From NCBI GenBank assembly GCA_027604705.1, contig JADHYV010000053.1, positions 67,344-131,343 on the forward strand: DNA of 64,000 bases, given 5' to 3'. Numbering within the stretch: the stretch's first letter is position 1; every line of letters begins with the position of its first letter. Shown one piece after another: positions 31,869 through 42,584 of this stretch. This DNA is from Allomyces arbusculus (lineage: Eukaryota > Blastocladiomycota > Blastocladiomycetes > Blastocladiales > Blastocladiaceae). The notes beneath the pieces are model-generated. The model searched no databases, was not told the DNA's origin, and was given only the letters and a program-made list of their open reading frames with translations. The translations under genes were made by a program, and so were the position numbers.

Positions 31869-33095
31869 TCACTTGGACGCGGCCCACACAGCTGCTTCTT
31901 CCCACGTCATCGTCTTCCCGCCCTCGGACAGGACCGGCACTGGCGGCTTCTCCTCGACCTTTCCCCTTGCCGGCACTGGTGGCGGCACCTCCTCCTTTTT
32001 GCCGTCCTTGCTGTCATGCCCGACGCGGAACGCCGTACGGAGTCTCCGGAGCAAAGCGAGCACCTGGTCGTGCGGCATGTCCATGGCCTCTTCCTCGTCG
32101 CCAATAAGCGCCAGGGCGATCCGTGGGTCTCGCGCGCGCAGGAACACGTTCGTGTCGCGTTCAATGACGAGGGAGGATGGGGCCGTGCACAGGTTGTGGT
32201 CGCGGCGTGCGCGAGCGCGGGCGAGTTCGGCCTTGGTCGATGAGCAGGGTGTCAAAAACAGGCGGATTTGGATCGAAAATGGGTGGAGAACGAGCGTACC
32301 TGGATGTGCGGGTTGTTGGGTTCCACGGTATTGGCAAACTCGAGGTTGGTGAGCGTGTATTCGTGGCCCGCGTAGAGGAGCGTCGTTAGCGGTAATTGCG
32401 TGTTGATCGTGTCAATGACCGCAAGCATGTCGCTCGCACTGCCCTCGAAGAACTTGCCAACGCCCGCTTGGAAGAGCGTATCGCCCGAAAAGAGCACTGG
32501 GCGGGTCAACGGGTCCGATAGCAGGTACATGACCGAGGCTATGGAGGAGGGTCGGGTCGTGATGAGCGAGCGGCATGGCGGCATTCCCATTCGACGTTGG
32601 TTCGAGAATACCTTTCGTATGACACGGCGTCAAGTAGGCCGTGACGCGAATGCGGCCGAGCGTGAACACTTCCCCGCCGACCGCGCCGACCTCGTGCGTC
32701 GCGTACGGCACTTTCTCCCCGCGCCCTCCGTAAATAGGGACCCCTTTGAACGCATGGTTCCCACCCGAATGGTCGTGGTGCTTGTGCGTGCACAGCACGC
32801 CCGCGACCTTGAACCCGGAATAAGTCGTGTTCAGCACGTCGCGCACGCGTTCCGGGTCGGCCGGGTCGACGAGCAACACCGTGTGCTTGGCGAGGTCGGC
32901 AATGATATAGGCGTAATTGTCGACTTCAATCGCAACGGGCTGGATGCGGATCCGGGCGTCGACGACAATGTTTTGCTCGTCGATGATGGTGTGCGGCGCC
33001 GCGCCCGACGGGTTCATCCATTTGTTGATGTACCACCCGACACGCGTGTTGAAGAGCGGGTAGGCCACGTTTTGGAAGAGGAAATTCGACATCAT
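31869..33095 (-). CDS. hydroxyacylglutathione hydrolase (glyoxalase II)
   Basis: Hydrolyses S-lactoylglutathione to lactate and glutathione, the second step of methylglyoxal detoxification. Exons 33095-32612, 32538-32300 and 32231-31869 give 361 residues. The metallo-beta-lactamase fold is clear: the metal-binding motif CTHKHHDHSGGNHAF (T-H-x-H-x-D-H), then TPCHTKA, LFSGDTLFQAGVGKFFEG (bridging Asp) and YAGHEYTLTNLEFA (His ligand). It is about 100 residues longer than typical cytosolic forms because of an N-terminal extension (about 45 residues before IQPVAIEVDNYAYII) and a C-terminal extension rich in Lys, Glu and Pro. The N-terminus (MMSNFLFQN) is not an obvious mitochondrial presequence. 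Met 33092 is an equally possible start. Confidence 0.93.
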
Positions 33096-34494
33096 GGCAC
33101 TTGTCCAGCGAGCGCTAACGTCAGATCCTTGATGGCGGAGAGCAAGCTTGGGGGTTGCAGGCGCTGGCTGTTAACTTTGCTCGCGCTTGATGCAGCTCGT
33201 GCTCGCGGGTCGTGGTTGCGTCTAGTGTGCCGGGATTGCGTCTGCTGCTGCTGGTGCTGGTGCGTAAATCGTCGTGGTGCGAGCAAATGACAGCGGACAA
33301 GCCTTGACATCGAGAACTGTGGCGGCGCGTGTGGTCGCCTCGCTTGCGGTCGAGTCCCTCAGGTTAGGTGTGGTTTTGGCGTGAGCATGACGCCACTGCC
33401 TGCGAGACGCGCCGGTCAAGCCGCGCCTACAACCGTGCTGGCACGTCTTTTCAGCGAGTAGATGCTGGCTGGCATCCTGGTCGATCCAAGGCGCATGACG
33501 TTGATCCCGCTCCATCACATCGCCGGTTGCTGGGATTCAAGTGATCCAGGCGAGGATCCTTGCAGCGCCGCCTTCCTCGCCCATCCCGTCTCCAACAACA
33601 ACACGTCCCCCATGGCTGGCACACTTTGTGATCACTGTGTTCAGCATTCCATCAAGTAAGTGGGCCCAAGAACCCACCAGTAAGCAAGAGAGGTCGATTG
33701 CGAATCCAAGTCAAGGCTTGCTCCTTGTCCTCATCCAAACCTCAAACCTGGCTCTGCCAACCAAACTCGTGCAGTTGCACACGGAGTATTCGCCACCAGG
33801 CGCCACGAGTCTGGCACTGGCTGTCGAGTCGAATACGTCGCACCCCGGGCTTGGGGAGCAGGATGATCATGCATCAGCTGGGCCAACCTTCCACAGCTTG
33901 CGAGGATCCGCTGCAGGCTGCCTGCCCCTTGCGCTTTCGTGGCAGGAAGTGGTTAGTACTTTTTACGGCAGCGCTTTTGCTATGAGAAGTTTGGAGGGCT
34001 GGGAAGATGGTATGATGAAGAGATAGCCATGAACAGAACCAGCAAATATTGGTCCTCATCCAAACCCAGTACTGCCACAACACTCGTGCAGCGTACTCGA
34101 AACATGGGCCACCGCGGTCAGCCAACCTGGCCGAACACTGACCGTGGTTGTCGCATGGGACGCACTATGAGCTCGAGGGCGAGAATATTAATGGATCGAT
34201 CGGTCTGGCGTTCTCCTCATCAGGAACTGCATGCAAACCGCTTACTCGCTGCTCCTGATGTGTCGCACAGTTTTCGCATTTTTGTCCACGTCGCGCGATT
34301 GCCAGGCTTATCACTCGCTTATTTGCCCCCGGAAAAGCGGCACGGAGGCCAAAAGGCCTGTTCTAATTGAACTGACTTGTTGTCGTGGCGCGCAAGACAG
34401 CGCTGGTTTGATTCGCTGTGAACAACTGAACTTTGCATTCGTTCCCAAAAATAAATAGATCAGCAAAACGGTTGGCTCAGACATGCCATCACAT
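33096..34494. other. 1.4-kb intergenic region
   Basis: Serves as the 5' flank of glyoxalase II and the 3' flank of the membrane-protein gene at 34.5 kb. Frames around 33541-34026 lack domain-like sequence and conserved splice links. No RNA gene or transposon signature was recognised. A CTCATCCAAACC motif occurs at both about 33730 and about 34054, followed by loosely similar sequence, but the match is weak. Confidence 0.4.
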
Positions 34495-36828
34495 TCAATG
34501 CCTGGGCGGAACCGAGCTCGACGACGACGACGTGCGCGACGACGTGGGCAACCGCGGCACAACCGGTACCCCACCCACATGTTTCCCCACCGCGGCGCGG
34601 CCCACCATCCCCGCGCCCAACTGAAACGGCATCCCCGACGACGACGATGCACCGCTGCCCGGCGGCACCCGCCTTCCCCCCACCACCGTGGAAACCACAA
34701 GCGGCGACCGCGGCGACCGTGGGGACCTCGGCGACGTGACCACCGGCGACGCCGATCCACGCCGTCGTTGCGGACTCGTCGGTGTCGAAAGCCGCGACCG
34801 TGAAGACGACCTCACCGCGGACCATGGCGACTGGGTCACGCGCAGGAACGCTGGTGGGGACCGCGCGAGTAACCGCGTATCGCGTCCGTGCCGCTCAATT
34901 TCCTCGTCGAGGTCGTCCTCATCCTCGTGGTCGTCATCGTCCTCGGACGTGGTCGCAGACGTCGGGCACGATATGTACAGCGAGTCGCCGTCGTCAGAGA
35001 CGAGGTCGCTTGGTGCCGTGTCGTGAGTGAGCCTGTCCTCATCGTCGTCGTGCGGGTCGAGGTCGGACGGCGCAACGACGGCGTCGGCGTCAGACAAGAT
35101 GTCAGCAGGGTCGTGCACAGAACTGTCGTCCGGTGGAGAGTGGTCGTGCAGGGATACGGCGAATGAGGACGAGGGCGGGAGACGCGGGAGTGGTGGGACC
35201 GCGCGCCACGAGTTGACGACGTGCGGGATAGATCGGCCCGTTTGGCCTCCAGCTTTCCGCGGAAGCGACGTCAGGACCGGCGGAACCGCACCACCAACCG
35301 GTCTCGGTGTCGCGTTCTGCTGTTGTCGCGGCACCGACCGCGCCGCCGACGTGGGAGAAAACGCCGTGATCGCACCCGACCGGAAAATCGCGGCGAGTCG
35401 CGACGAATCAAATGCGGCAATCGACCACCGGTGCGTCGCCGGCGGCGCGTCGCCGTCGGACGCTTTCCGAGGTCGTGGACGCGGCGTCTCCTCCTCTTCC
35501 GACGTCGGCTCTCTTGGCGCCGTCCCGTGAACCGTCTCCGAGTACGACTGCGACCGGACCAGCCGGTCGCGACCAGTGCGATCCGTGGGTGGAGGCGGGA
35601 TGCCGAGAAACGTGCGGTACTCGTGCGAGGGAAGGTGCTCCCCGTCGAGAAGTGGCCTCCGGTCTGAGGGGAGAGAGGTGCCAGAGACAATGCCAGAGCG
35701 GCGGCGCGAGCCCGTGCGGCCGCGAGGGAACGGGACGGCGCCGCGCGGGCGACGAGCAGGCGAGTCGGCGGGTGGATCGGGAATGGATTGCACCGAGGAG
35801 GAGGGTGGAGAAGAGATGGAGACCGAGGCGAATTTGGCTTGCTGAGTCGCGAGATGCAAGACGACGCCCTCGAGAATCGGAGCGGTGATTGCGACCATCC
35901 ACGTCGCCAGCAGAGCGCCACAGCCTGCGTCGTTGCTCGGTGGCGGTGCGGCGGCACTGCACTTGCCAAGGGCATAGACGGCCGACCCGAGGCAGATGGC
36001 AGAAACAGTCGACGGTGTCAATCGTGTGGGCCAAATCGCGAAGGCGTGAGCGCCCAGAGTCAGGATGCGAATCCACCCGACGAGGAACACATCGAGGACC
36101 ATGCGCATGAGCGCGTCCGATCGGCCGAGCCCAACAAACGCGGCCACCGTCAGGAAAATCGCGTCGAGAGCAATAATGGGAAGAAGAATGGCGCGGAGAC
36201 GATTCGATGCTTGTCGCCAATGGTTGGGTCCCCAATCGCACTCGTCGACCACGGCCGAGGTTCGAATTTCTGCACGCGGTAACAATAGAGAAGGCGCAAC
36301 CGCATTTCGTCGTGGCGGATTCGTCGCGGTCGCAGGTGGGTTGCGTTCAGCAGATGGCGCTGGCCGGCGTATCGGCGACCAGATGCGGCTCGCCGTCGAT
36401 GGCGCGGCAGGCGCTGGGAGATGGACACGAATGTCTTCGTAGGCTACGGCAGCGACAGGTGGTGGAGCCGACGGGCTGCGAACATGATGCAGTGATGGTC
36501 GTCGCGTTGCTGCGAATTCTGCGGCAACGGGCGGCGCACCGGCCTCGTCATCGACGGCAGCGTGCGCAGGGGAGGACACGGCCAGCATGCTCGAGTCGAT
36601 TACGGCGTTCTTGTTCACTTGCGGCTGCGTCGCCAGTGCATCAACGTCTAGTGATGGGATGACCAGGCGCGGCCTGTCGGTCCTTGGCGTGGTCAGCGCA
36701 AATTCCTCGTCTTCGACGGTCCAAGGCCGCGAGCGACAAGTACAGAGCTGGCTGTGCGGGGACGGCCGACCGTGGTCGCACAGTGCCGGAATCGGACTGG
36801 GTCCTGAGCCCCGGCGGCGGCGGTGCAT
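34495..36828 (-). CDS. four-helix membrane protein with long disordered acidic tail, function unknown
   Basis: The visible reading frame is 777 residues. Residues 1-200 are low complexity (Ala, Pro, Arg). Four hydrophobic segments follow between about 205 and 335 (AILLPIIALDAIFLTVAAFV, MRMVLDVFLVGWIRILTLGA, TVSAICLGSAVYALG, LLATWMVAITAPILEGVVL). The next 440 residues are disordered: Arg/Pro/Ser-rich, then an Asp-rich block (DEDDLDEEIE-like, near residue 660), then a Ser/Pro/Arg tail with repeated SPRSPRSPR. The 5' end is uncertain. The first 40 residues read poorly and a G10/C10 run lies just upstream (36848-36857), as in introns of two other genes here, so an additional upstream exon is likely. 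I do not recognise the family. The 3' end (stop 34495-34497) is firm. Confidence 0.6.
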   Translation of the reverse strand: MHRRRRGSGPSPIPALCDHGRPSPHSQLCTCRSRPWTVEDEEFALTTPRTDRPRLVIPSLDVDALATQPQVNKNAVIDSSMLAVSSPAHAAVDDEAGAPPVAAEFAATRRPSLHHVRSPSAPPPVAAVAYEDIRVHLPAPAAPSTASRIWSPIRRPAPSAERNPPATATNPPRRNAVAPSLLLPRAEIRTSAVVDECDWGPNHWRQASNRLRAILLPIIALDAIFLTVAAFVGLGRSDALMRMVLDVFLVGWIRILTLGAHAFAIWPTRLTPSTVSAICLGSAVYALGKCSAAAPPPSNDAGCGALLATWMVAITAPILEGVVLHLATQQAKFASVSISSPPSSSVQSIPDPPADSPARRPRGAVPFPRGRTGSRRRSGIVSGTSLPSDRRPLLDGEHLPSHEYRTFLGIPPPPTDRTGRDRLVRSQSYSETVHGTAPREPTSEEEETPRPRPRKASDGDAPPATHRWSIAAFDSSRLAAIFRSGAITAFSPTSAARSVPRQQQNATPRPVGGAVPPVLTSLPRKAGGQTGRSIPHVVNSWRAVPPLPRLPPSSSFAVSLHDHSPPDDSSVHDPADILSDADAVVAPSDLDPHDDDEDRLTHDTAPSDLVSDDGDSLYISCPTSATTSEDDDDHEDEDDLDEEIERHGRDTRLLARSPPAFLRVTQSPWSAVRSSSRSRLSTPTSPQRRRGSASPVVTSPRSPRSPRSPLVVSTVVGGRRVPPGSGASSSSGMPFQLGAGMVGRAAVGKHVGGVPVVPRLPTSSRTSSSSSSVPPRH

Positions 36829-37636
36829 CTTGCAAATGCTGCATGGCGGGGGGGGGGGGTCTGCAGGTTGTTGGCGTGCTCAAAGGCGGAGTTGCTGCTG
36901 TGCTTGTGAGTGTGCCCGGTTGCCGTGCGTGTGGTCGAGTGTCGATTATGTCTTCTGTCGTGATTGCGAGGGTCGAGAGCATGGACGGTCGGGGCCGTCG
37001 ACAGGGTCCCGGCACGCCATAGTGCCTGCACACGCTTCCCGGTGCCGGCCGTGCTGACGACGTGTCGGTACTCGTCGCTGCTGCTCGCGTGTTGATGGAC
37101 GATGGATGGCTCCCGTCGTGGCCACGTCGATCGGCCAGTCACAGCAGCCAGCAGCGGTGAGAACGCGCCGTGACGCTCGCCACCCAGGCACCTGCCGTGA
37201 GCGCGAACAGGCACCTGCCGCCCAGGCAAGCTTCCGTTTTCTGTTGCAGGTTTTGCATGTTTTGCTCCCTTTCTGCGAGGCTTGGCCAGCTTGGCAAGGC
37301 CGCAAAGCGAGGCGAGAGAAGTCGGAGTGCCTTTCATGAAGCAGCTGCAGCAACGGGCTGCGTGACGATGCGTGACCAGGTACACGCGCCCCACTGTGCA
37401 TTTCACGCGTCTTCTGACACGCAACAGCGACAGCGCACCACTCAGCAGCGCACGCAGCACATCCCTTCCACGGCGCGCCCGCCGCTGCTTGTTCTCCCTG
37501 TCGTCGTCGTCGTCACCCTTTCCCTCGACTGCGTCCGCCCGCTGCGTGCCTCCACTGCCCGCAACGGTCTCCTTCCTACCTGCCCGCCTGCCCGCCCTTC
37601 GCGCCGCGCGTTCCCCCCACCACCCGCACTCGCACC
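36829..37636. promoter_or_regulatory. divergent region upstream of ARB1 and the four-helix gene
   Basis: An 808-bp region that may contain a first exon of the minus-strand gene. The 180 bp before the ARB1 start is pyrimidine-rich. No specific site was recognised. Confidence 0.4.
36848..36857. repeat. G10 (C10 on minus strand) tract
   Basis: Homopolymer at the 5' side of the four-helix gene. In the sense of that gene it reads C10, resembling the intronic C tracts of GAA1 and LAS1. Confidence 0.9.
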
Positions 37637-39545
37637 ATGGTCTCTGCCAGCAAGGCCAAGCGTCTCGCCAAGCGCGGCGGTGCCGCCGACAAGAAGGACA
37701 AGAAGGGCGCCGCGTCCGGTGCCGACGAAGTGGCCGCCGGCCTCGCCAAGGTCAACCTCAATGGCGGCGACTCGACCGCCGACGAGCTGCAGGCGCACAT
37801 GCTGCGCACTTCGACCGGTGTCCTCACCTCGATGAAGTCGTCGCGGGACGTGCGCATCGAGGGCTTCACGCTTTCGTGTTTCGGTAAAGTGCTCATTTCT
37901 GAGACGACCATTGAGCTCAACTTTGGCCGTCGCTACGGTTTGCTCGGCGAGAACGGTGCCGGCAAGACCACGTTTCTGCGCACGCTCGCCAACCGCGAGG
38001 TGCCCATTCCGGAGCACAGTACGTCATGCATTGCATTCGCGTCCTTGCTGGCGATCATCGCAACTGACTCAATGCGTGCGTTTACGCCCATTTTCGCCCA
38101 CTTCTCCGCTCACCATAGTCGACATCTACATGCTCGCCGAGCCGGCGCCGCCGACCGACATGACGGGTCTCGAGTGGGTGCTCGAGGAGGCGCACAAGGA
38201 GCTCAAGCGTCTCGAGGAGCAGGCCGACGAGATTCTCACGACCGAGGGGCCCGAGGACCCGGTCCTACAGGACATTTACGACCGTATCGACGCCATGGAC
38301 CCCTCGACGTTCGAGTCGCGTGTCTCGTCGATGCTCTACGGTCTCGGGTTTGACGCCGACAAGATGACTAAGGCAACGAAGGACATGTCCGGTGGCTGGC
38401 GGATGCGCGTCGCGCTCGCCAAGGCGCTCTTCACCAAGCCCACACTGCTCATTCTCGACGAGCCCACGGCGCACTTGGATCTTGGCGCGTGCGTGTGGCT
38501 CGAGCGGTACCTGGCCGACTACGACCGTATCTTGATTGTCGTCTCGCACTCGCAAGACTTCCTCAATGGCGTCTGCACCAACATGATTGACCTGCGCAAC
38601 CAGAAGCTGTCCTACTGGGGTGGCAATTACGACGCCTACGTGCGCACGCGCGCCGAGCAGGAGACCAACCAGATGAAGCAGTACAACAAGCAGCAAGAGG
38701 AAATCGCGCACATCAAGGCCTTCATCGCCAGTTGCGGTACCTACGCCAACTTGGTGCGCCAGGCCAAATCACGGCAAAAGATTCTTGACAAGATGATCGA
38801 GGACGGGCTGATTGAGAAGGTGGTGCCCGACCGCGTCTTCACGTTCCGGTTCCCGGAAATGACCAAGCTGCCGCCTCCCGTGCTCGGCTTTGACTCGGTC
38901 TCGTTCAGCTACTCGGGCAAGATGGAGGACGCGCTCTACGTGAACATCAACCTCGGGGTTGACATGGACTCGCGTATCGCGCTCGTCGGGCCCAACGGTG
39001 TGGGCAAGTCGACGCTGCTCAAGCTCATGATGGGCACGCTCAGTCCGATTGGCGGCCGTATCCAGCGGCACTCGGCGCTCAAGATTGGTCACTACTCGCA
39101 GCACTCCGCCGACCAGCTCGACTTGGAAAAGAACTCGCTCGAGTTTTTGCGCGACAAGTTCCCGCACATTTCCGAGGACCTGCAGTACTGGCGCTCGGTC
39201 ATTGGCCGCTTTGGCCTCGTGCGCGAGGCCCAGACGGCTAAGATTGGCACGCTTTCAGACGGCCAAAAGGCGCGCATTGTCTTTGCGCTGCTGGCGACCG
39301 AGTCGCCCAACATGCTCTTGCTCGACGAACCGACCAACGGTCTGCAGATTTCCGTGATTGACTCACTGGCCGAGGCCATCAACGCCTACTCGGGAGGTGT
39401 CGTGGTCGTATCGCACGACTTCCGCCTGCTCGATCAGATTGCCAAGGACATTCTCGTATGCGAGAACAAGACGATTCGCCGGTGGGACGGTGACATCAAG
39501 AGCTACAAGGCCTACCTGGCCAAGCAGATGGAGGGCCGGTGCTAA
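37637..39545 (+). CDS. ARB1: ABC-F ATPase Arb1/ABCF2, ribosome biogenesis
   Basis: Arb1 is a soluble tandem ABC ATPase needed for 40S and 60S ribosome assembly. Exons 37637-38018 and 38119-39545 give 602 residues, the normal size. A Lys-rich N-terminus is followed by NBD1 with Walker A GENGAGKTTFLRTL, signature MSGGWRMRVALAKAL, Walker B LLILDEPTAHLDLGACVWLE and switch SHSQDF. The linker holds ETNQMKQYNKQQEEIAHIK, highly typical. NBD2 has Walker A GPNGVGKSTLLKLM, signature LSDGQKARIVFALL (LSDGQ is normal for this subfamily), Walker B MLLLDEPTNGLQISVIDSL and switch SHDFRL. The D-loop of NBD2 reads NGLQ where the family has N-(H or G)-L-D, so the conserved Asp is Gln here (codon CAG). All other catalytic residues are present. 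Confidence 0.96.
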
Positions 39546-40483
39546 GTGTGAGTGCGCCATCAAGTTGTCGATTTCGTTTCCCATGTGTTGATTGCCGTTT
39601 GGTTTCTCGGTTTCTTCGTTTCGCAGTGCGTGGCCGCTCTTGTTGCGCCCTTGTTCGTTGGTTCGTCAGCGCGGGTGGCCTCGGGCATCTTGCTTCTGTT
39701 CCTCCGTCATGAGCGACCCCTCTCCCTCTGCCCTTGACCTGGTGTGTCTCTTTGTGATCCACGACACGGGCACGCCTGCGTAACGTCCAGGGGGGCCTCG
39801 CACGCGCTCGTGTCGCTTTGTATTTAGAATTTGAAATGTCTTCGTTGGGCACCCTTCATGGACAGGTCAGTACTCGATTCACGCGCGGTCGGCGCCGCGC
39901 ACCCGTGCTGCGGCTGCCGGATGGATGACAGGGCGGAGGAATGAAATGAAATGAAACGAAACGAAACGCGCACGAGTCCTGTTCGCTCGAGAGCTCGCAT
40001 GTCTGTTCCGACGCCACGATTGGAAAGAGAGAGGCGCGCGCGCGACTTGTCGAACAAGAACAGAACCGCGGCCTGTTCTGTTCTGTTCTGTTTTTTTTTT
40101 TTTTTTTTTTTTTGCTTGTTTTGTTTTTTTTTTCTGGCGATTCTTGGTTGGCGTGCGGCCCGCAGTTCACGCGCGCGTCTGGGACTGCTGAGGTACACGC
40201 TGAGCGGCTGCAAGTACTGTTCGGTACGACAAACAGTCGGTCCTTCTCCCTGCCCTGCCGGCAGACCACACCCCATGTCCCTGCGCGCACGGTTTCGATG
40301 ATATCGAACGACAGCGCAGCAGTCCAACGCGGGGCGCCACGCCGCGGAGCGCCTGGCTGGACGTTCAAGAACCCCGTGCACCCGCACGTACCATGCCAGC
40401 ACCACGGCGCGCTCATCCCAGTCTGACCACCGACCAACCTCAACGCTCAAGCACCGCGCTCTTGTTCTCCCCTGACCGATACC
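39546..40483. other. intergenic region with microsatellite and T tract
   Basis: A 938-bp region between ARB1 and the velvet gene. It contains a GAAAT/GAAAC pentamer run at about 39940-39967, three GTTCTG/TTCTG units at about 40074-40090 and then a long T tract (about 40089-40132, with two interruptions). The right half is the 5' flank of the velvet gene. No gene is supported. Confidence 0.55.
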
Positions 40484-42030
40484 ATGATGTGGACCAGCAC
40501 CGGCCTGACTGCTGCGGGCCCGTCGTCGTCGCTGCAGAACCACCTGGCCGCCGCCATGTACACTGGTAGTGGCCATGTCGCTGCTGCTGCAACTGCCGGC
40601 GCACAGGATCCTGGCAGTCCAGCCGGACCAGCACCTCCACAGCGGTGCGGACCGGTCGATCAACAAGAATCGAACGGGGGTCGTTAATCTGACCCGCCAC
40701 TATCCGCCGAAATAGCCGCTACGAGCTCCAGGTCGTGCAGCATCCAGACCGGTGCCGTACGTGCAGCAGCGACCGCGACCGGCGCCCCATGGATCCGCCA
40801 CCAGTCTTGCAAGTGTTTCTCTATGACGGCGTATCGGGCGCTCTCTTGACTGAGTACGTAGAGCTTGCGTTGGGCTGCGTGCGTGAGCTCTCCCCGGTCA
40901 GACGCTGTACTTCTCCCCGCTCCGCGTTTAGTCCCGCCGAATACGCGCACCTCGTCGTGCAGGCTACGCTGTGGAACCCCGACTTGACCGTCGAGTGGAC
41001 TACATGGAACAAGGCCGCCCCGTTGGTGCCACAACCTCCTCCGCCGGTGCCACCGCCGCCGCCCCCCACGGCGGCGCACGCCGGCCCCACACTAATCACG
41101 CCGTCGAGCTCGCACACGTCGACGCCTATCCTCCCAGCGGGTCTCGGGCGCAGTACGACAACTGCGTACGAGGCAGTCCCGCCACTGCCGCCCATGGTGA
41201 CCACGGGCATGTCCCACGACATGTTCGCCATGGCGGCGCTGTTTGATGCGGCCATGGGCGGAAGCGCGGCGGCGGCTGCCGCTGCGGTCGCGGTCGCGCC
41301 GCCACCTCCACCACCACCTGCCGCCGCCGCTGCAAGTCCCGCGACGCCACCGGCACCGGCTGCCGACTCAACCCCGTACCTGCCGTGGTCGCACACGATC
41401 CCGCCGCCGACGGCGCAAGTGCAGTTCCTGCCGACGGCCAAGCGGTGCCTGCTCGGGAACACGTGGTCGTCGTGCTTCCATGTCCGGTCGCGCGCCGACA
41501 GCAGTAACATGTTTTTCTTTGTGTTTCCGGACCTCGGGATCGGGGCGGACGGCCAATTTCGACTCCAATTTGAGCTGGTCTCGCTGGGCGGAATGGTCGA
41601 TTGGGATCAGGTTGATGCCGACGATGGGGACGAAAATATGGAGGAAGAGGTGGACGAGGACAGGGAGGGGTTGCTGCGCGAGACCGAGTCGCCCGTGCTC
41701 GCCACGGCCGTGAGCGACGTGTTCACGGCGTATTCGCCAAAGAAGTTCCCGGGGATGATGGGTACGTTTCTGCTTGTACTTTTGATCACGCTTCTCGATC
41801 AATCAACTCATCGGTCCCACGCCCATCCTCCTTCACTCGCAGAGTCGACCGAGCTAACCAACTTTTTGCGCAAGCAAGGCATCAAGATCCCGACGCGCGC
41901 CGAGGGGCGTGGTAGCAGGGGCGACGCCGACGGGGACGACGCGCCGCCGCCACGGCGTGCGGCCAAGCGCGCACGGACGCGTGGGGTAACCGCTGCACCG
42001 GTTGTGCAGGATGAGGACGGCGCCGAGTAA
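40484..42030 (+). CDS. velvet-domain regulator, VelB-like
   Basis: Velvet proteins are fungal DNA-binding dimers with a Rel-like fold that coordinate development, light response and secondary metabolism. Exons 40484-40644, 40716-41761 and 41843-42030 join in frame, 464 residues. The first part of the velvet domain is RRYELQVVQHPDRCRTC then DRRPMDPPPVLQVFLYD (residues ~53-90). The domain resumes after about 180 residues of Pro/Ala-rich low complexity with LLGNTWSSCFHVRSRADSSN, FVFPDLGIGADGQFRLQFEL, and closes with SDVFTAYSPKKFPGMMESTE and LTNFLRKQGIKIPTR. A proline-rich insertion inside the velvet domain is known in VelB, hence the call. The last 40 residues hold a basic stretch (RRAAKRARTRG), a possible nuclear localisation signal. 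The exon 1 end (GTGCGG donor) was chosen because it restores the domain frame. Confidence 0.85.
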
Positions 42031-42584
42031 GCGGTACCGGTGAGGTTGGGTCAGTGGAGAAGATGAAGACCGAGGATGGATTGCGTCATGGCGCGCAGTC
42101 GCTCGAGTTTGTGCCAGACGAGGACGGCGCCAAAAGACCAGCGATGGTGGAATGAGTGGGTGGAGGAGATGAAGACCGGACGGAAAATAGACGTTATCAT
42201 GCGCGGGCCGCCGCTCGAGGCCGCAAGCATGAGAAATGGGTCCCATCAAGCCGATCGTGTTCACTGCAGTTTTGTGGGGAAGGGAAGGAAGGACAATGGG
42301 TGAGCCGTGCATAGGAGCAAGCACGAGGCAAAATGGTGCCGAATACTAGCAAAACAGGACAATGACGGCGGCACGAAGCGACGTGCGCGGGAAAAGCGGA
42401 GGAAGAGCAAACAAAAACAGGAATCCTCGTGCCAAAAGAAAAAAAAGGATAAAAAAGAAAGAAAAAAAAATGAACAAAACAAAAGAAACAAAGAAAGACC
42501 AAAAAACCAGGAGCGACAGTGTCCAAAAGCAAAACATTTCTACAATCTCCGTCCGAGCGTTCCGGCACCGTACGCGGTGCGCAT
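42031..42584. other. convergent 3' region of velvet and PKA genes
   Basis: A 554-bp region. It includes an imperfect direct repeat of about 70 bp: 42008-42080 (overlapping the velvet stop codon) and 42116-42184 share GAGGACGGCGCC at one end and GGAGATGAAGACCG-like sequence at the other. An A-rich stretch at about 42405-42510 on the plus strand follows. No gene is seen. Confidence 0.6.

Noticed and set aside
33541-34026. 161-codon plus-strand frame between glyoxalase II and the four-helix gene
   Set aside because: No homology-like motif, no splice continuation, and mixed composition; not enough to call a gene.
39240-39270. LSDGQ instead of LSGGQ in the second ARB1 signature as an anomaly
   Set aside because: As I recall, Asp or Glu at this place is usual in the ABCF2/Arb1 subfamily, so only the D-loop change was kept as a finding.
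39824-40666. 280-codon minus-strand frame with a Lys run
   Set aside because: The Lys run is just the T tract at 40089-40132 read in reverse. It overlaps the velvet first exon and has no domain.
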